Assembly (NCBI GenBank): GCA_017527205.1
Contig: JAFXQK010000056.1
Span: 51,670-115,669, forward strand
Origin: Lachnospiraceae bacterium
GTDB lineage: Bacteria; Bacillota; Clostridia; Lachnospirales; Lachnospiraceae
Length of the DNA stretch: 64,000 nt
Direction: 5' to 3'
The notes beneath the pieces are model-generated. The model made no database searches. It was not told the DNA's origin and was given only the letters and a program-made list of their open reading frames with translations. Positions 42,400 through 50,892 of this stretch are shown piece after piece (positions within the stretch are counted from its first letter, which is position 1; each line of letters starts with the position of its first letter). The position numbers were made by a program, and so were the translations under genes.

Positions 42400-44476
42400 G
42401 GATTCGCAAAAGATCGCAGAAATGCTTGGAATTACGCAGGCAAATGCTGCTCAGCTAGAAGCAATTACGTTTGACGGAGCGGGCCCGCTGCTTGTTTTGG
42501 CAGGGCCCGGTTCCGGAAAAACCTTCGTCATTACCCAAAGAATCCGCTACTTAACGGAGATTAAGGAAATTGCACCGGAAAAGCTTTTGGTGCTCACCTT
42601 TACCAGAGATGCAGCGGCATCCATGAAGAACCGATATCTCCATCAACCATCCGTGAAACAAATTCATGTTTCACAAAGCGTGAAACAATTTGATGTTTCA
42701 CAGACTGTGAAACAAAACAATGTTTCACAAGCCGTCAACTTTGGAACGTTTCATTCCATCTTTTATCACGTCTTAAAGCAATCCCTTTCCTTTCAAGACC
42801 GTCAGCTTTTGACGGATGCGGACAAGAAGAATATTCTTCTTCCTGTTCTTAGGAAGCTGTTGCCTGATTTTCATGAAATTCAGAGAAATAACCTCGCATT
42901 AGAATCCATGAGCGCCATTAGTTATTATAAGAATACCGGCAAAAAAGCAGAAGCCATGCATCGCGTTCCTGTGGAAATCAGGGAATGCTTTGATGAATTA
43001 TATCATGCATATGAAAAGGAGCGCAGAAGCATAGGAAAAGTAGATTATGATGACATGCTGACGGATTGTCAAAGGCTGCTGGAGGAAAGGCCTGAAGTCA
43101 GAAGCCGTTGGCAAAACAGGTTTGATTCCATCCTAATTGACGAATTTCAGGATATGAATCCAGCGCAATATGAAGTCATCAAGCTATTGTCAAAGGAACC
43201 TCATTCAATTTTTGCCGTTGGGGATGATGACCAGTCCATTTATGGTTTTCGAGGTGCTGATCCAACCTGCATGAAGACCTTTGCAAGAGAATTTGGCGCA
43301 AAGCAGATTACGCTGAATGTCAATTATCGCAGTAAACAAAGCATTGTGGATGCATCCTTAAGGGTTATCATGCAAAATAAAAACCGGTTTTCTAAAAATC
43401 TGGAATCCTTTGAAAAAAGTGCAAAAAGAAGTCCGGGGAAAAAGGATCGATGCGTTATAAAAACTGCTTTTCGAACGAAAGAGGAAGAGCAGGAATACAT
43501 TGTAAAAATTTGCCGCGAATTTTTGTGTAGTTCCTGGAATAATAGAACAAATTTGTTTGGGATTTCGAAAAATATCCCAATCGAAGAAAATGATAAGGCT
43601 CAAATGGCAATCTTATTTCGCACAAATCGTTTGATGCAAAGAATGGCATTGCGTTTAAAGCAGGAGGGGATTCCTTTTTCCATTCGGGAAAAGCTCATGG
43701 ATCCGACTCAAAGTGATACGATTATAGATATCCTTGCTTATTTGAAGCTCGCAATTGGGGAAGGAGGAGTAAATGAACTTGCGAAAATTGTCAATAGACC
43801 ATCCAGATTTATCTCGCGAGAAGCATTGAGTGCTTGCAGAGAAGCTGGACCTGAAAAAGGAGTGGATTGCTATGGCGGAGAAGAACTATTGGATCGGCTT
43901 GCGGCATATTATGAGACGAAAAATCCACGGGTGCAGGAGAGATTAAAGCTATTCAAAACGCAAATCCAAATGATTCGGAGGCTTTCACCCTATACGGCGG
44001 TACAATATATTCGGAGGATGATTGGTTATGATAGATGGGTACAGGAACAGTACGAGGAATTGACTGAAAAGCGAGAGGAATGCATGGAACTGTTAGATTG
44101 GCTCGGAGCAGAAACAAAAAAGTATGCAACCCTGAAGGAATTCTGTGAGGCCTTAAACGCCGGAAAAGGGGCAAAGGAAAGAGGATCTGAAGAAAATTCA
44201 ACGAACCAATCGGATCCGCTTTCTACAAATGGAAGAAGCATTTCCCTGATGACGGTTCATGCAGCCAAGGGGTTAGAATTTGATCACGTCCTGATGCCGA
44301 ATTGCAATGAACGGGTGTATCCGCATGGCAGTATGCTGGATGAGGCGACGCTGGAAGAAGAACGAAGGGTATTTTACGTCGGAATGACTAGGGCAAAGTC
44401 AAGTCTTGAGCTTACTTGCGTAAAAGGAACGCGAGAACATCCTGAGGACGTCTCGCGCTTCCTGATTCCATTTTGA
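42392..44476 (+). CDS. UvrD/PcrA/Rep-type SF1A DNA helicase with palindromic repeat insert
   Basis: 694 residues from ATG 42392 (behind CTGGAGA), overlapping gltX by 8 bp; a TTG at 42377 is rejected. SF1 motifs in order: [14 protein letters not shown] (I), [13 protein letters not shown] (Ia), [11 protein letters not shown] (Ib), [17 protein letters not shown] (II), [16 protein letters not shown] (III), LNVNYRS (IV), [21 protein letters not shown] (V) and [17 protein letters not shown] (VI). The C-terminal extension found in PcrA is missing. Between Ia and Ib sit three 9-residue repeats (VKQxxVSQx) encoded by 27-bp palindromic units; in PcrA this is a short loop. It is a 3'-5' repair or replication-restart helicase. 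Translational coupling with gltX is likely. Confidence 0.92.
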   Translation: MLKDSQKIAEMLGITQANAAQLEAITFDGAGPLLVLAGPGSGKTFVITQRIRYLTEIKEIAPEKLLVLTFTRDAAASMKNRYLHQPSVKQIHVSQSVKQFDVSQTVKQNNVSQAVNFGTFHSIFYHVLKQSLSFQDRQLLTDADKKNILLPVLRKLLPDFHEIQRNNLALESMSAISYYKNTGKKAEAMHRVPVEIRECFDELYHAYEKERRSIGKVDYDDMLTDCQRLLEERPEVRSRWQNRFDSILIDEFQDMNPAQYEVIKLLSKEPHSIFAVGDDDQSIYGFRGADPTCMKTFAREFGAKQITLNVNYRSKQSIVDASLRVIMQNKNRFSKNLESFEKSAKRSPGKKDRCVIKTAFRTKEEEQEYIVKICREFLCSSWNNRTNLFGISKNIPIEENDKAQMAILFRTNRLMQRMALRLKQEGIPFSIREKLMDPTQSDTIIDILAYLKLAIGEGGVNELAKIVNRPSRFISREALSACREAGPEKGVDCYGGEELLDRLAAYYETKNPRVQERLKLFKTQIQMIRRLSPYTAVQYIRRMIGYDRWVQEQYEELTEKREECMELLDWLGAETKKYATLKEFCEALNAGKGAKERGSEENSTNQSDPLSTNGRSISLMTVHAAKGLEFDHVLMPNCNERVYPHGSMLDEATLEEERRVFYVGMTRAKSSLELTCVKGTREHPEDVSRFLIPF
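42653..42733 (+). repeat. three tandem 27-bp palindromic in-frame repeats
   Basis: Units at 42653-42679, 42680-42706 and 42707-42733. Each begins GTGAAACA, then six variable bases, then TGTTTCAC, then five variable bases. The arms are perfectly conserved in all three units, while the spacers differ (AATTCA, ATTTGA, AAACAA). Each arm equals one half of the bacterial parS consensus TGTTNCACGTGAAACA. Confidence 0.95.
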
Positions 44477-44495
44477 AAACAATTGACCGATTCGA

Positions 44496-44807
44496 TTAAA
44501 CTAGCTCATCAAACTCTGAGTTATCGAGGAATTCGTCGAAGGCATCGGCTACCTTTTCGTATTCTTCGTCATCATCGATGTAGCCGAGCTCGGGCTCTTC
44601 GTTAGGATCATCGGGATTCTCTGAATAACGGTAAAACCAAACCTCGCCATCCTCGTTTTCACCATTTTCATTCAAGGGCAGCAATACAATGTATTCTTTA
44701 TCCTCTACGGTCAGTATGGTTACAATGGAGCAGGTTACGGTGGAACCGTCGTCTAAGTCGAGCGTGACGGTCATTTCTTCTTCAGCTTCATAATTGTCCT
44801 TTGCCAT
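44496..44807 (-). CDS. DUF1292 family protein
   Basis: 103 residues from the ATG at 44807, which gives the family-like start MAKDNYEAEEEMTVTLDLDD; an ATG at 44855 in the same frame would add 16 residues, and AAGGAG (44820-44825) lies 12 bases before the chosen start. The very acidic protein has the DUF1292 pattern: TVTLDLDDGSTVTCSIV, EYIVLLPL, then EVWFYRYSENP, ending in an acidic helix. DUF1292 proteins are small, widespread in Firmicutes (Bacillus YrzB is one) and functionally uncharacterised. It runs opposite to the helicase, tail to tail, with a 19-bp gap, and divergently from the GH13-like gene. Confidence 0.88.
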   Translation of the reverse strand: MAKDNYEAEEEMTVTLDLDDGSTVTCSIVTILTVEDKEYIVLLPLNENGENEDGEVWFYRYSENPDDPNEEPELGYIDDDEEYEKVADAFDEFLDNSEFDELV

Positions 44808-44849
44808 AATTCTTATTGACTCCTTTATGCGTATTTTACTTGTGATTTT

Positions 44850-44878
44850 GCCCAAAATCCGTTATAATATAACAGAAT
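44850..44878 (+). promoter_or_regulatory. promoter of the GH13-like gene
   Basis: TTGTGA (44850-44855), 17-bp spacer, consensus TATAAT (44873-44878), about 105 bp before the start codon. It overlaps the upstream region of the divergent DUF1292 gene. Confidence 0.6.
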
Positions 44879-44985
44879 ATAGACTTTATTATTACATGGA
44901 TACTATACTTGGTTTTACGTGAAAAGTCAATAAGCACCCAAAGAAACCTGAAAAAGGAGCTTTTTAAGCGGAAGGACATAGAGTT

Positions 44986-46938
44986 ATGGGTAAAACAATG
45001 CTATTTACCCACGTCTCCGAAACGGAGGATTGTGGAATTGTTTTTTACGACGGGAAGACGGGAAGCGAAGTTTTTCGGAAGAGCTTTTCCCCGGAGGATC
45101 GCATAGGAAAGACATATCGCATGAAGCTTTCTCTTGATGAGATCTATGGTAACGGCAGCTCACTGAAGGAAACAAAAAAGGGAAGCTCAAAGGAGTGTCA
45201 GCTTAGGTATCAGTTCTATCAGGGGGAAAAGCGTGTCCCCGATAAAAAGGGACGTGGCTTCTTTTCCTCAAAAAAATATGGCGAAATCAAGGAAGCGGAA
45301 GATGTTTATACCTTGATGGAACTTCCGGAGTTTGATTGGAAAGGCACAAAGCGGCCCGAAATCCCTTATTGTGACACCTTAATTTATTGCATGCATGTCA
45401 GGGGCTTTACAAAGCATGTATCTTCTGGTGTGAAAAATCGCGGAACCTTTGCGGGAGTGATCGAGAAAATTCCATATTTGAAAAGCATTGGCGTGACGTG
45501 CCTGGAATTTCAGCCAATTTATGAATTTCTCGAAAGAACAGGCGCCAACCGTTTGAATTACTGGGGATATACGGAAGGTTATTACTATGCACCCAAGGCA
45601 GCTTATGCCAAGAATCATCCCGTTACCGAATGTAAGGAAATGATCAGAAGCCTGCATGAAGCAGGGATGGAGGCCGTGCTACAGTTTTATTTCCCTATGG
45701 ATTTTAATCAGATGGACATCCCCGGAATTCTGCGCTTTTGGGTAGAAGAGTATCATGTGGATGGGTTCAGCCTCATTGGCGAGAACCTTCCTGCGGATTT
45801 GATTGCGAAGGATCCGGAGCTTTCTGATACAAAAATCTGGTATTATCAGATGGATGCGGAGCGGATTTATGGTAAGCGAACCGTGCCAAAATATAAGAAT
45901 CTAGGACTTATGAAGGATGATTTCCTTTATGACGGAAGAAGATTCTTAAAGGGGGAGGAAAACTTGGTTCCGGCCATGACCTATCAGCTTAGAACGATTT
46001 ATCCGGCCGTTGCCAAGATCAATTATCTTAGCACCTATTGGGGATTGACCATGATGGACATGGTATCCTATGACTTTAAACATAATGAAGCCAATGGGGA
46101 GGATAATCATGATGGCACGGATTATAATTGTAGCTGGAACTGCGGTGAAGAGGGCGCATCTCGGAAAAAAAGAATCCAGGAGCTTCGATTGACCCAATTG
46201 AAAAATGCCTTCTGCTTGCTTCTCTTGGCGCAGGGTACGCCCCGCATCTTTATGGGAGATGAATTTGGAAATACCCAAAAGGGTAATAATAATCCCTATT
46301 GTCAGGATAATGAGATCACCTGGCTTAACTGGAACAATCTGCAGAAAAATAACGAGCTCCATGAGTTCTTCAGAAAGCTAATCGAGCTTAGGAAAAAGAA
46401 TCCCGTGCTACGGCCCGGGGAGGAAGCAAAGCTGATGGATTCCATTTCCTGTGGATATCCTGAAATGTCCCTCCACGGAGTGACGGCTTGGAGGGCACAG
46501 CTAGAAAATTACAGCAGACAGCTTGGCATCCTATACTGTGGTTTATATAAAGAAGAAAACTTAGGTATATCGAGGAAGAATGCTCCGGAAAAAACAAAAA
46601 TGGATGCAGAGAATAAAGGCTTCGATTTCCTATATTGGGGCATGAACATGCATTGGGAATCCCATAAGCTTGGACTCCCGAGATTGCCTAAGGGGAAGGT
46701 GTGGGAGATTTTGCTGTGCACCAGCAAAGACGGAGCTGATCCCGTGCCAGTACAGGATGCAGTCATGATTGCACCGAGAACCATGGCACTTTACGTGTCG
46801 AAAGACGTTGTCACGGAGGAGCTGCATCAGGAGACACATGCCGAAGAGTCGGCTTCGAAAGATCATTTAAACATGGACGATGATGTGACGAGTGCTTTGA
46901 AACAAGAAGATAAGCACCTTCCAGAAGAAAATGCATAA
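44986..46938 (+). CDS. GH13 debranching-enzyme-like protein lacking catalytic residues
   Basis: 650 residues. The framework is clearly that of isoamylase/pullulanase/GlgX-type GH13 proteins: IYCMHVRGFTKHVSSGVKNR, GTFAGVIEKIPYLKSIGV, MVSYDFKHNEANGEDNHDGT, NCSWNCGEEG and FMGDEFGNTQKGNNNPYCQD. Yet region I reads AVLQFYFPMD where DVVxNH is expected. Region II reads VDGFSLIGE where VDGFRFDLA is expected (Arg and nucleophile Asp lost). Region III reads IWYYQMD where the acid/base Glu belongs. Region IV reads STYWG where the HDG pair belongs. It is therefore a likely pseudoenzyme, perhaps a glycogen-binding or regulatory protein. The tail from about residue 610 is acidic and disordered. Confidence 0.88.
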   Translation: MGKTMLFTHVSETEDCGIVFYDGKTGSEVFRKSFSPEDRIGKTYRMKLSLDEIYGNGSSLKETKKGSSKECQLRYQFYQGEKRVPDKKGRGFFSSKKYGEIKEAEDVYTLMELPEFDWKGTKRPEIPYCDTLIYCMHVRGFTKHVSSGVKNRGTFAGVIEKIPYLKSIGVTCLEFQPIYEFLERTGANRLNYWGYTEGYYYAPKAAYAKNHPVTECKEMIRSLHEAGMEAVLQFYFPMDFNQMDIPGILRFWVEEYHVDGFSLIGENLPADLIAKDPELSDTKIWYYQMDAERIYGKRTVPKYKNLGLMKDDFLYDGRRFLKGEENLVPAMTYQLRTIYPAVAKINYLSTYWGLTMMDMVSYDFKHNEANGEDNHDGTDYNCSWNCGEEGASRKKRIQELRLTQLKNAFCLLLLAQGTPRIFMGDEFGNTQKGNNNPYCQDNEITWLNWNNLQKNNELHEFFRKLIELRKKNPVLRPGEEAKLMDSISCGYPEMSLHGVTAWRAQLENYSRQLGILYCGLYKEENLGISRKNAPEKTKMDAENKGFDFLYWGMNMHWESHKLGLPRLPKGKVWEILLCTSKDGADPVPVQDAVMIAPRTMALYVSKDVVTEELHQETHAEESASKDHLNMDDDVTSALKQEDKHLPEENA

Positions 46939-46968
46939 CATATTCTAAAAAGAAAAAAGGATGTTTGC

Positions 46969-47280
46969 ATGAATAGCTGGTGGGTGATTCTCTTACTTTT
47001 GTTTGGATGCGGCAATGGCTGTGGAAATAATTGCGGTAGCATTGGCTGTAATGGCTGTGGAAATGGTTCTGGCAATTGTGGCTGCAACAATGACGGATGC
47101 GGCTGTAATGGCGGAGCAAGACCTTGGGGACTAGCCGGAAATGATTCCTGTGGCTGTGGCGCATACGACAATGGTTCGACCTGTAATGCCTGCGGAAGCG
47201 CTGACAATGCTTCGAATGATTGCGGTTGCAGCGATAACGGGCAAAATCAAAGCAGTCGCGGCGGCTTCCCGAGCTTTTAG
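46969..47280 (+). CDS. small cysteine-, glycine- and asparagine-rich protein
   Basis: 103 residues, ATG behind AAAAAAGGAT. A short hydrophobic N-terminus (SWWVILLLLFG) is followed by about 90 residues with 15 cysteines in CG, CGC and CNGCG patterns, many Gly and Asn, and a Ser/Gly-rich end. No metal-ribbon spacing is evident. The composition recalls small high-cysteine proteins of Clostridia that databases sometimes label chorion-class; a spore-coat or envelope role by disulfide cross-linking is a guess. It lies 30 bp after the GH13-like gene and before a strong terminator, so the two probably share a transcript. Confidence 0.65.
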   Translation: MNSWWVILLLLFGCGNGCGNNCGSIGCNGCGNGSGNCGCNNDGCGCNGGARPWGLAGNDSCGCGAYDNGSTCNACGSADNASNDCGCSDNGQNQSSRGGFPSF

Positions 47281-47305
47281 GCGGACGACGATCGGATTTC
47301 GGGAG

Positions 47306-47345
47306 AATCCTGTCACTTTTGTAAAGAAAGTGGCAGGATTTTTTT
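47306..47345 (+). terminator. strong intrinsic terminator
   Basis: AATCCTGTCACTTT (47306-47319) pairs with AAAGTGGCAGGATT (47327-47340) with a single G-T pair, followed by TTTTT. It ends the GH13-like / Cys-rich transcript. Confidence 0.9.
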
Positions 47346-47366
47346 CGAGGACTTGTCTGATTCATG

Positions 47367-47395
47367 TTGTACGCGAGAAAATTTTGTGATAAGAT
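47367..47395 (+). promoter_or_regulatory. promoter of the lactonase-like gene
   Basis: TTGTAC (47367-47372), 17-bp spacer, TAAGAT (47390-47395), about 70 bp before the start codon. Confidence 0.55.
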
Positions 47396-47466
47396 AGTCA
47401 CAGGGTTCTTTGTATAAAGAAGGCAAAGCAAAAAATAGATACATAAAGAAGCAGGAGGCCTCAAAA

Positions 47467-48543
47467 ATGGCAAAGGAAAAATATGTTGCATATGTTTCGA
47501 CTTATACCCAAGGAGATCGTCACGGCATCAAAATTTTTGACGTGGACATGGAAAAGGGTAGATTTATGGAGAAGGACAAGGTAGAGATTACCAACAGCTC
47601 CTACGTCAGCATCTCTCATAACGGAAAGTATTTGTATTCCATCACCGACATGGGCGTGGAAAGCTATAAGATTATGCCAGACGGTACCCTGAAATTCATT
47701 AATTTCGGTTCCATCAACGGTATGAGAGGCTGCTACGTGTCGACGGATTATACGGATGGATTCCTGTTTGTTGCCGGTTATCATGATGGAAAGCTTACGA
47801 TATTAAAGCTTAAGGAGGATGGCAGCATCGGGGAAATCACCGATGAGGTATATCACAAGGGCCTTGGAAGTGGAATTGAGCGTAATTTCCGCCCTCATAT
47901 CAACTGTGCCCGCATGACCCATGACAATCGTTACCTCCTTGTGGCTGACGAGGGCATGGATCACGTCAACGTTTATGAGTTTGACGTAACCCGTGGTACC
48001 GTAAAGCTTGCTGACATCCTGAGATCCGAACTGGAATCTGCACCACGTCACATCAAGATTTCCAAGAATGGTAAATTTATCTATATTGTTCATGAGTGGA
48101 AGTGCTTTATCGACGTATATCATTATGAATATAAGAAGGGAAGCCCGAAGTTTGAGAAGATTCAGACGATAGAGACGACCTCCATGCCTAAGGGTAGCAA
48201 CAACGCGGCCAGTGCACTGAGCTTTTCCGCTGATTATAAGTATCTTTTGAGCTCCAACGCAGGCGATAATTCCGTTGTTATCTATGACGTAGACCAGAAA
48301 ACGGGCATCCTGACGAAGAATTTCTGCCTGCCCATCAGCGGTGAGTACCCGAAGGATGCGGAAATCTTCCCGAACAATAAGTTCCTTGTCAGCTTAAATC
48401 ATGAGACAAATGCCATGACCTTCTTTAGCATTGATCTCGAAAAGCATACCATGATCATGAATGGTGCACCGATGAAGGTCAACGTGCCCAACTGTATCGT
48501 ATTTTATAAGCTGAAATCCAAGGGAGAAGAGGAAGAAAAATAG
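47467..48543 (+). CDS. 6-phosphogluconolactonase-like seven-bladed beta-propeller
   Basis: 358 residues from ATG 47467, behind CAGGAGG; the in-frame ATG at 47410 lies before that site. The repeated blade pattern is visible as YVSISHNGKYLYSI, DGTLKFINFG, GKLTILKLKEDGSIG, PHINCARMTHDNRYLLVADEG, APRHIKISKNGKFIYIVHEW, LSFSADYKYLLSSNAG and GEYPKDAEIFPNNKFLVS. This is the Pgl (YbhE/YkgB) lactonase fold. Pgl hydrolyses 6-phosphogluconolactone in the oxidative pentose-phosphate pathway, but many clostridial homologues have not been tested. It is monocistronic, with its own promoter and terminator. Confidence 0.85.
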   Translation: MAKEKYVAYVSTYTQGDRHGIKIFDVDMEKGRFMEKDKVEITNSSYVSISHNGKYLYSITDMGVESYKIMPDGTLKFINFGSINGMRGCYVSTDYTDGFLFVAGYHDGKLTILKLKEDGSIGEITDEVYHKGLGSGIERNFRPHINCARMTHDNRYLLVADEGMDHVNVYEFDVTRGTVKLADILRSELESAPRHIKISKNGKFIYIVHEWKCFIDVYHYEYKKGSPKFEKIQTIETTSMPKGSNNAASALSFSADYKYLLSSNAGDNSVVIYDVDQKTGILTKNFCLPISGEYPKDAEIFPNNKFLVSLNHETNAMTFFSIDLEKHTMIMNGAPMKVNVPNCIVFYKLKSKGEEEEK

Positions 48544-48583
48544 TTTTATTAAAGAAGATTTTGTTACTGAATGAAACAATTTT

Positions 48584-48614
48584 AAGGGATGGTCTGGTTG
48601 GATCATCCCTTTTT
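48584..48614 (+). terminator. intrinsic terminator of the lactonase-like gene
   Basis: AAGGGATG (48584-48591) pairs with CATCCCTT (48604-48611), followed by TTT. Confidence 0.8.
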
Positions 48615-48670
48615 GTCGAAAATTGACAAAAACTATGCAAAATTTACCTAGAAGGATTTTGATTTTATAA

Positions 48671-48699
48671 TTGACGGAAAAAGACGGAACGTATATAAT
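48671..48699 (+). promoter_or_regulatory. promoter of the capD-like gene
   Basis: TTGACG (48671-48676), 17-bp spacer, consensus TATAAT (48694-48699), 45 bp before the start codon. Confidence 0.75.
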
Positions 48700-48744
48700 T
48701 TATCTGTTATCTTAGGATCAATTTATGATGGGTGGAAACTAAAC

Positions 48745-50760
48745 ATGGATGAGCAGAAGAAAAAGAAAAAGGTAACGCCAATCGAACAGGGCTGTTACCC
48801 GGATCAATTATGGAAAAAAGGCAAAGGAATTCAGCATTGGCAGATCTTAGCCATCCTGATGGCTGTTTATGATATCGTATTTGCCAATTTATCTTATTTG
48901 TTTGGCCTTTGGGCAAGATATGATTTCCGATATTCCACGATACCGGAGGAATATCTGCAGGCAGCCATTCGATTCATTCCGATTTATTCCGGAGTGATAT
49001 TGATTGTATTCAGTGCACATTATCTGTATCAGAGTATTTGGCGTTTTGCCAGCTATAAGGAATTAATCCGATTAATCGGCGCCAATGCCATCACGTTTTT
49101 GGCACAGGTGATCGGCATAACCTTAATGTTTAAGCAAATGCCTTTCGCATATTACTTCTTTGGCGTTGTGCTTCAATTCTTCTTTACTACGGCAGTTCGT
49201 TTCTTTTATCGCTTCGTTCTTCTGGAGAGAAGCAAGCGAGTTACGGAAAAATATTCCAAAAAGGTCATGATCATCGGTGCAGGCGAAGCAGGACAGGTGC
49301 TTCTGCGCGACATTTATCATGCAGATGAAATTGAGTATAAGGTTTGCTGCTTTATTGATGACAATCCCAATAAGTGGCATCGTAACATTGAAGGCGTTCC
49401 TGTTTACGGCGGCAGAGATGATATCCTTAAGGCCGTAGATAAGTATGGCATTGATCTGATCTTGATTGCCATGCCCAGCGCTTCCAGGGCACAGACCAGG
49501 GATCTCCTTGACATTTGTAAGGAGACTGGCTGCGAGATGAAGCTCCTTCCTGGCATGTATCAGTTCCTGACGGGTGACGTTTCCGTCAGCAAGATGAAGG
49601 AAGTTGCCGTTGAGGACCTGCTTGGAAGAGAACCGATCAAGGTTAACCTGACGGAGATTCTAAACAGCATTGAGGGCAAGGTTGTCATGGTAACTGGTGG
49701 CGGCGGTTCCATAGGTAGCGAGCTGTGTCGTCAGATCGCAGGTCATAACCCTGAGCGATTAATTATTTTTGATGTATATGAGAACAATGCTTATGACATT
49801 GAGCAGGAGCTGAAGAGTACCTATTCCAACCTGAACTTGACCGTTTTGATTGGTTCCGTGCGCGATAGCAGGAGACTGAACTCCGTCTTTGAAAAATATC
49901 GCCCAGAGATCGTTTATCATGCAGCGGCACACAAGCACGTGCCCCTGATGGAGACAAGCCCCTGTGAATCCATTAAGAATAACGTCATTGGTACCTATAA
50001 GACGGCTTGCGCGGCAATGACCTATGGCACGAAGCGTTTTGTCCTGATCAGTACCGATAAGGCCGTAAACCCGACCAACATCATGGGCGCATCTAAGAGA
50101 CTATGCGAAATGGTGATTCAGTCCATGGACTTTATCAGCAGAGAAGGCAGACAGGATATTCTGCCGAATTTAAGCGGTCATAATGACGAGACGGATTCGA
50201 AAAAGCTCTTTATGAATCGCCATATTGAGACGAGAACGGAATTTGTTGCCGTTCGTTTTGGCAACGTCCTTGGAAGCAACGGAAGCGTTATTCCTTTGTT
50301 TAAGAAGCAGATCGCCAAGGGCGGCCCTGTTACCGTAACACATCCTGACATTATTCGTTACTTTATGACCATTCCCGAGGCCGTGAGCCTTGTGCTTCAG
50401 GCTGGTACCTATGCAAAGGGTGGAGAAATCTTTGTCCTTGACATGGGGGAGCCCGTGAAAATCGATACCTTGGCCCGCAACCTGATCAAGCTTTGCGGCT
50501 ACAAACCTGACGTTGACATTAAGATTCAGTACACTGGCCTTCGCCCTGGTGAAAAGCTATACGAAGAAAAGCTGATGGCGGAAGAGGGCATTGAGCGTAC
50601 GGCTAATGAATTAATCCATATTGGTAAGCCTATCGCGTTTGACATGGTAAACTTTATGGGACAGCTGGAAGAATTGGCTGATGCGAGCTACAATAATGAC
50701 GAGGAGATCCGTCGCCTGGTAAAGAGCATTGTGACAACCTACCATCCGAGTCACTTATAA
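48745..50760 (+). CDS. CapD/FlaA1-type UDP-sugar 4,6-dehydratase, membrane form
   Basis: 671 residues. Four membrane helices lie at about 28-160. A CoA-binding-like Rossmann domain starts at MIIGAGEAGQVLLRDI near residue 175. The dehydratase domain starts at VVMVTGGGGSIGSELCRQI near residue 312. The reductase-like active region STDKAVNPTNIMGASKRL is near residue 450, with the usual Met-x2-x-Lys replacing Tyr-x3-Lys. The plan is that of WbpM, PglF and CapD, which convert UDP-GlcNAc to UDP-4-keto-6-deoxy-GlcNAc as a step toward bacillosamine, QuiNAc or FucNAc. It begins the polysaccharide region, about 7 kb before the main cassette. The cassette shows no aminotransferase partner within the window. 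Confidence 0.93.
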   Translation: MDEQKKKKKVTPIEQGCYPDQLWKKGKGIQHWQILAILMAVYDIVFANLSYLFGLWARYDFRYSTIPEEYLQAAIRFIPIYSGVILIVFSAHYLYQSIWRFASYKELIRLIGANAITFLAQVIGITLMFKQMPFAYYFFGVVLQFFFTTAVRFFYRFVLLERSKRVTEKYSKKVMIIGAGEAGQVLLRDIYHADEIEYKVCCFIDDNPNKWHRNIEGVPVYGGRDDILKAVDKYGIDLILIAMPSASRAQTRDLLDICKETGCEMKLLPGMYQFLTGDVSVSKMKEVAVEDLLGREPIKVNLTEILNSIEGKVVMVTGGGGSIGSELCRQIAGHNPERLIIFDVYENNAYDIEQELKSTYSNLNLTVLIGSVRDSRRLNSVFEKYRPEIVYHAAAHKHVPLMETSPCESIKNNVIGTYKTACAAMTYGTKRFVLISTDKAVNPTNIMGASKRLCEMVIQSMDFISREGRQDILPNLSGHNDETDSKKLFMNRHIETRTEFVAVRFGNVLGSNGSVIPLFKKQIAKGGPVTVTHPDIIRYFMTIPEAVSLVLQAGTYAKGGEIFVLDMGEPVKIDTLARNLIKLCGYKPDVDIKIQYTGLRPGEKLYEEKLMAEEGIERTANELIHIGKPIAFDMVNFMGQLEELADASYNNDEEIRRLVKSIVTTYHPSHL

Positions 50761-50785
50761 TTTGAAGTCATTCATTTTTTGCTGG

Positions 50786-50809
50786 AAAACCACAATATTT
50801 TGTGTTTTT
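50786..50809 (+). terminator. weak AT-rich terminator after the capD-like gene
   Basis: CACAA (50791-50795) pairs with TTGTG (50100 series: 50800-50804); AAAA (50786-50789) can pair with the following TTTT. The stem is short, so termination may be partial. Confidence 0.45.
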
Positions 50810-50811
50810 AC

Positions 50812-50840
50812 TTGATTCCAAGTGGATTTTGTGGTATCTT
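50812..50840 (+). promoter_or_regulatory. promoter of the GT2 gene at 50.9 kb
   Basis: TTGATT (50812-50817), 17-bp spacer, TATCTT (50835-50840). Confidence 0.5.
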
Positions 50841-50892
50841 TTTTATGAAACAGTATATGTTTTGATAAAGAAGTAATGAAGGGATGATTGCT

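Noticed and set aside
42653..42733. The palindromic repeats as a CRISPR array or a true parS site
   Set aside because: Only three contiguous 27-bp units, no unique spacers of 30 bp or more, and in frame inside a helicase gene. The parS halves are separated by 5-6 bp, so the 16-bp ParB site is not formed.
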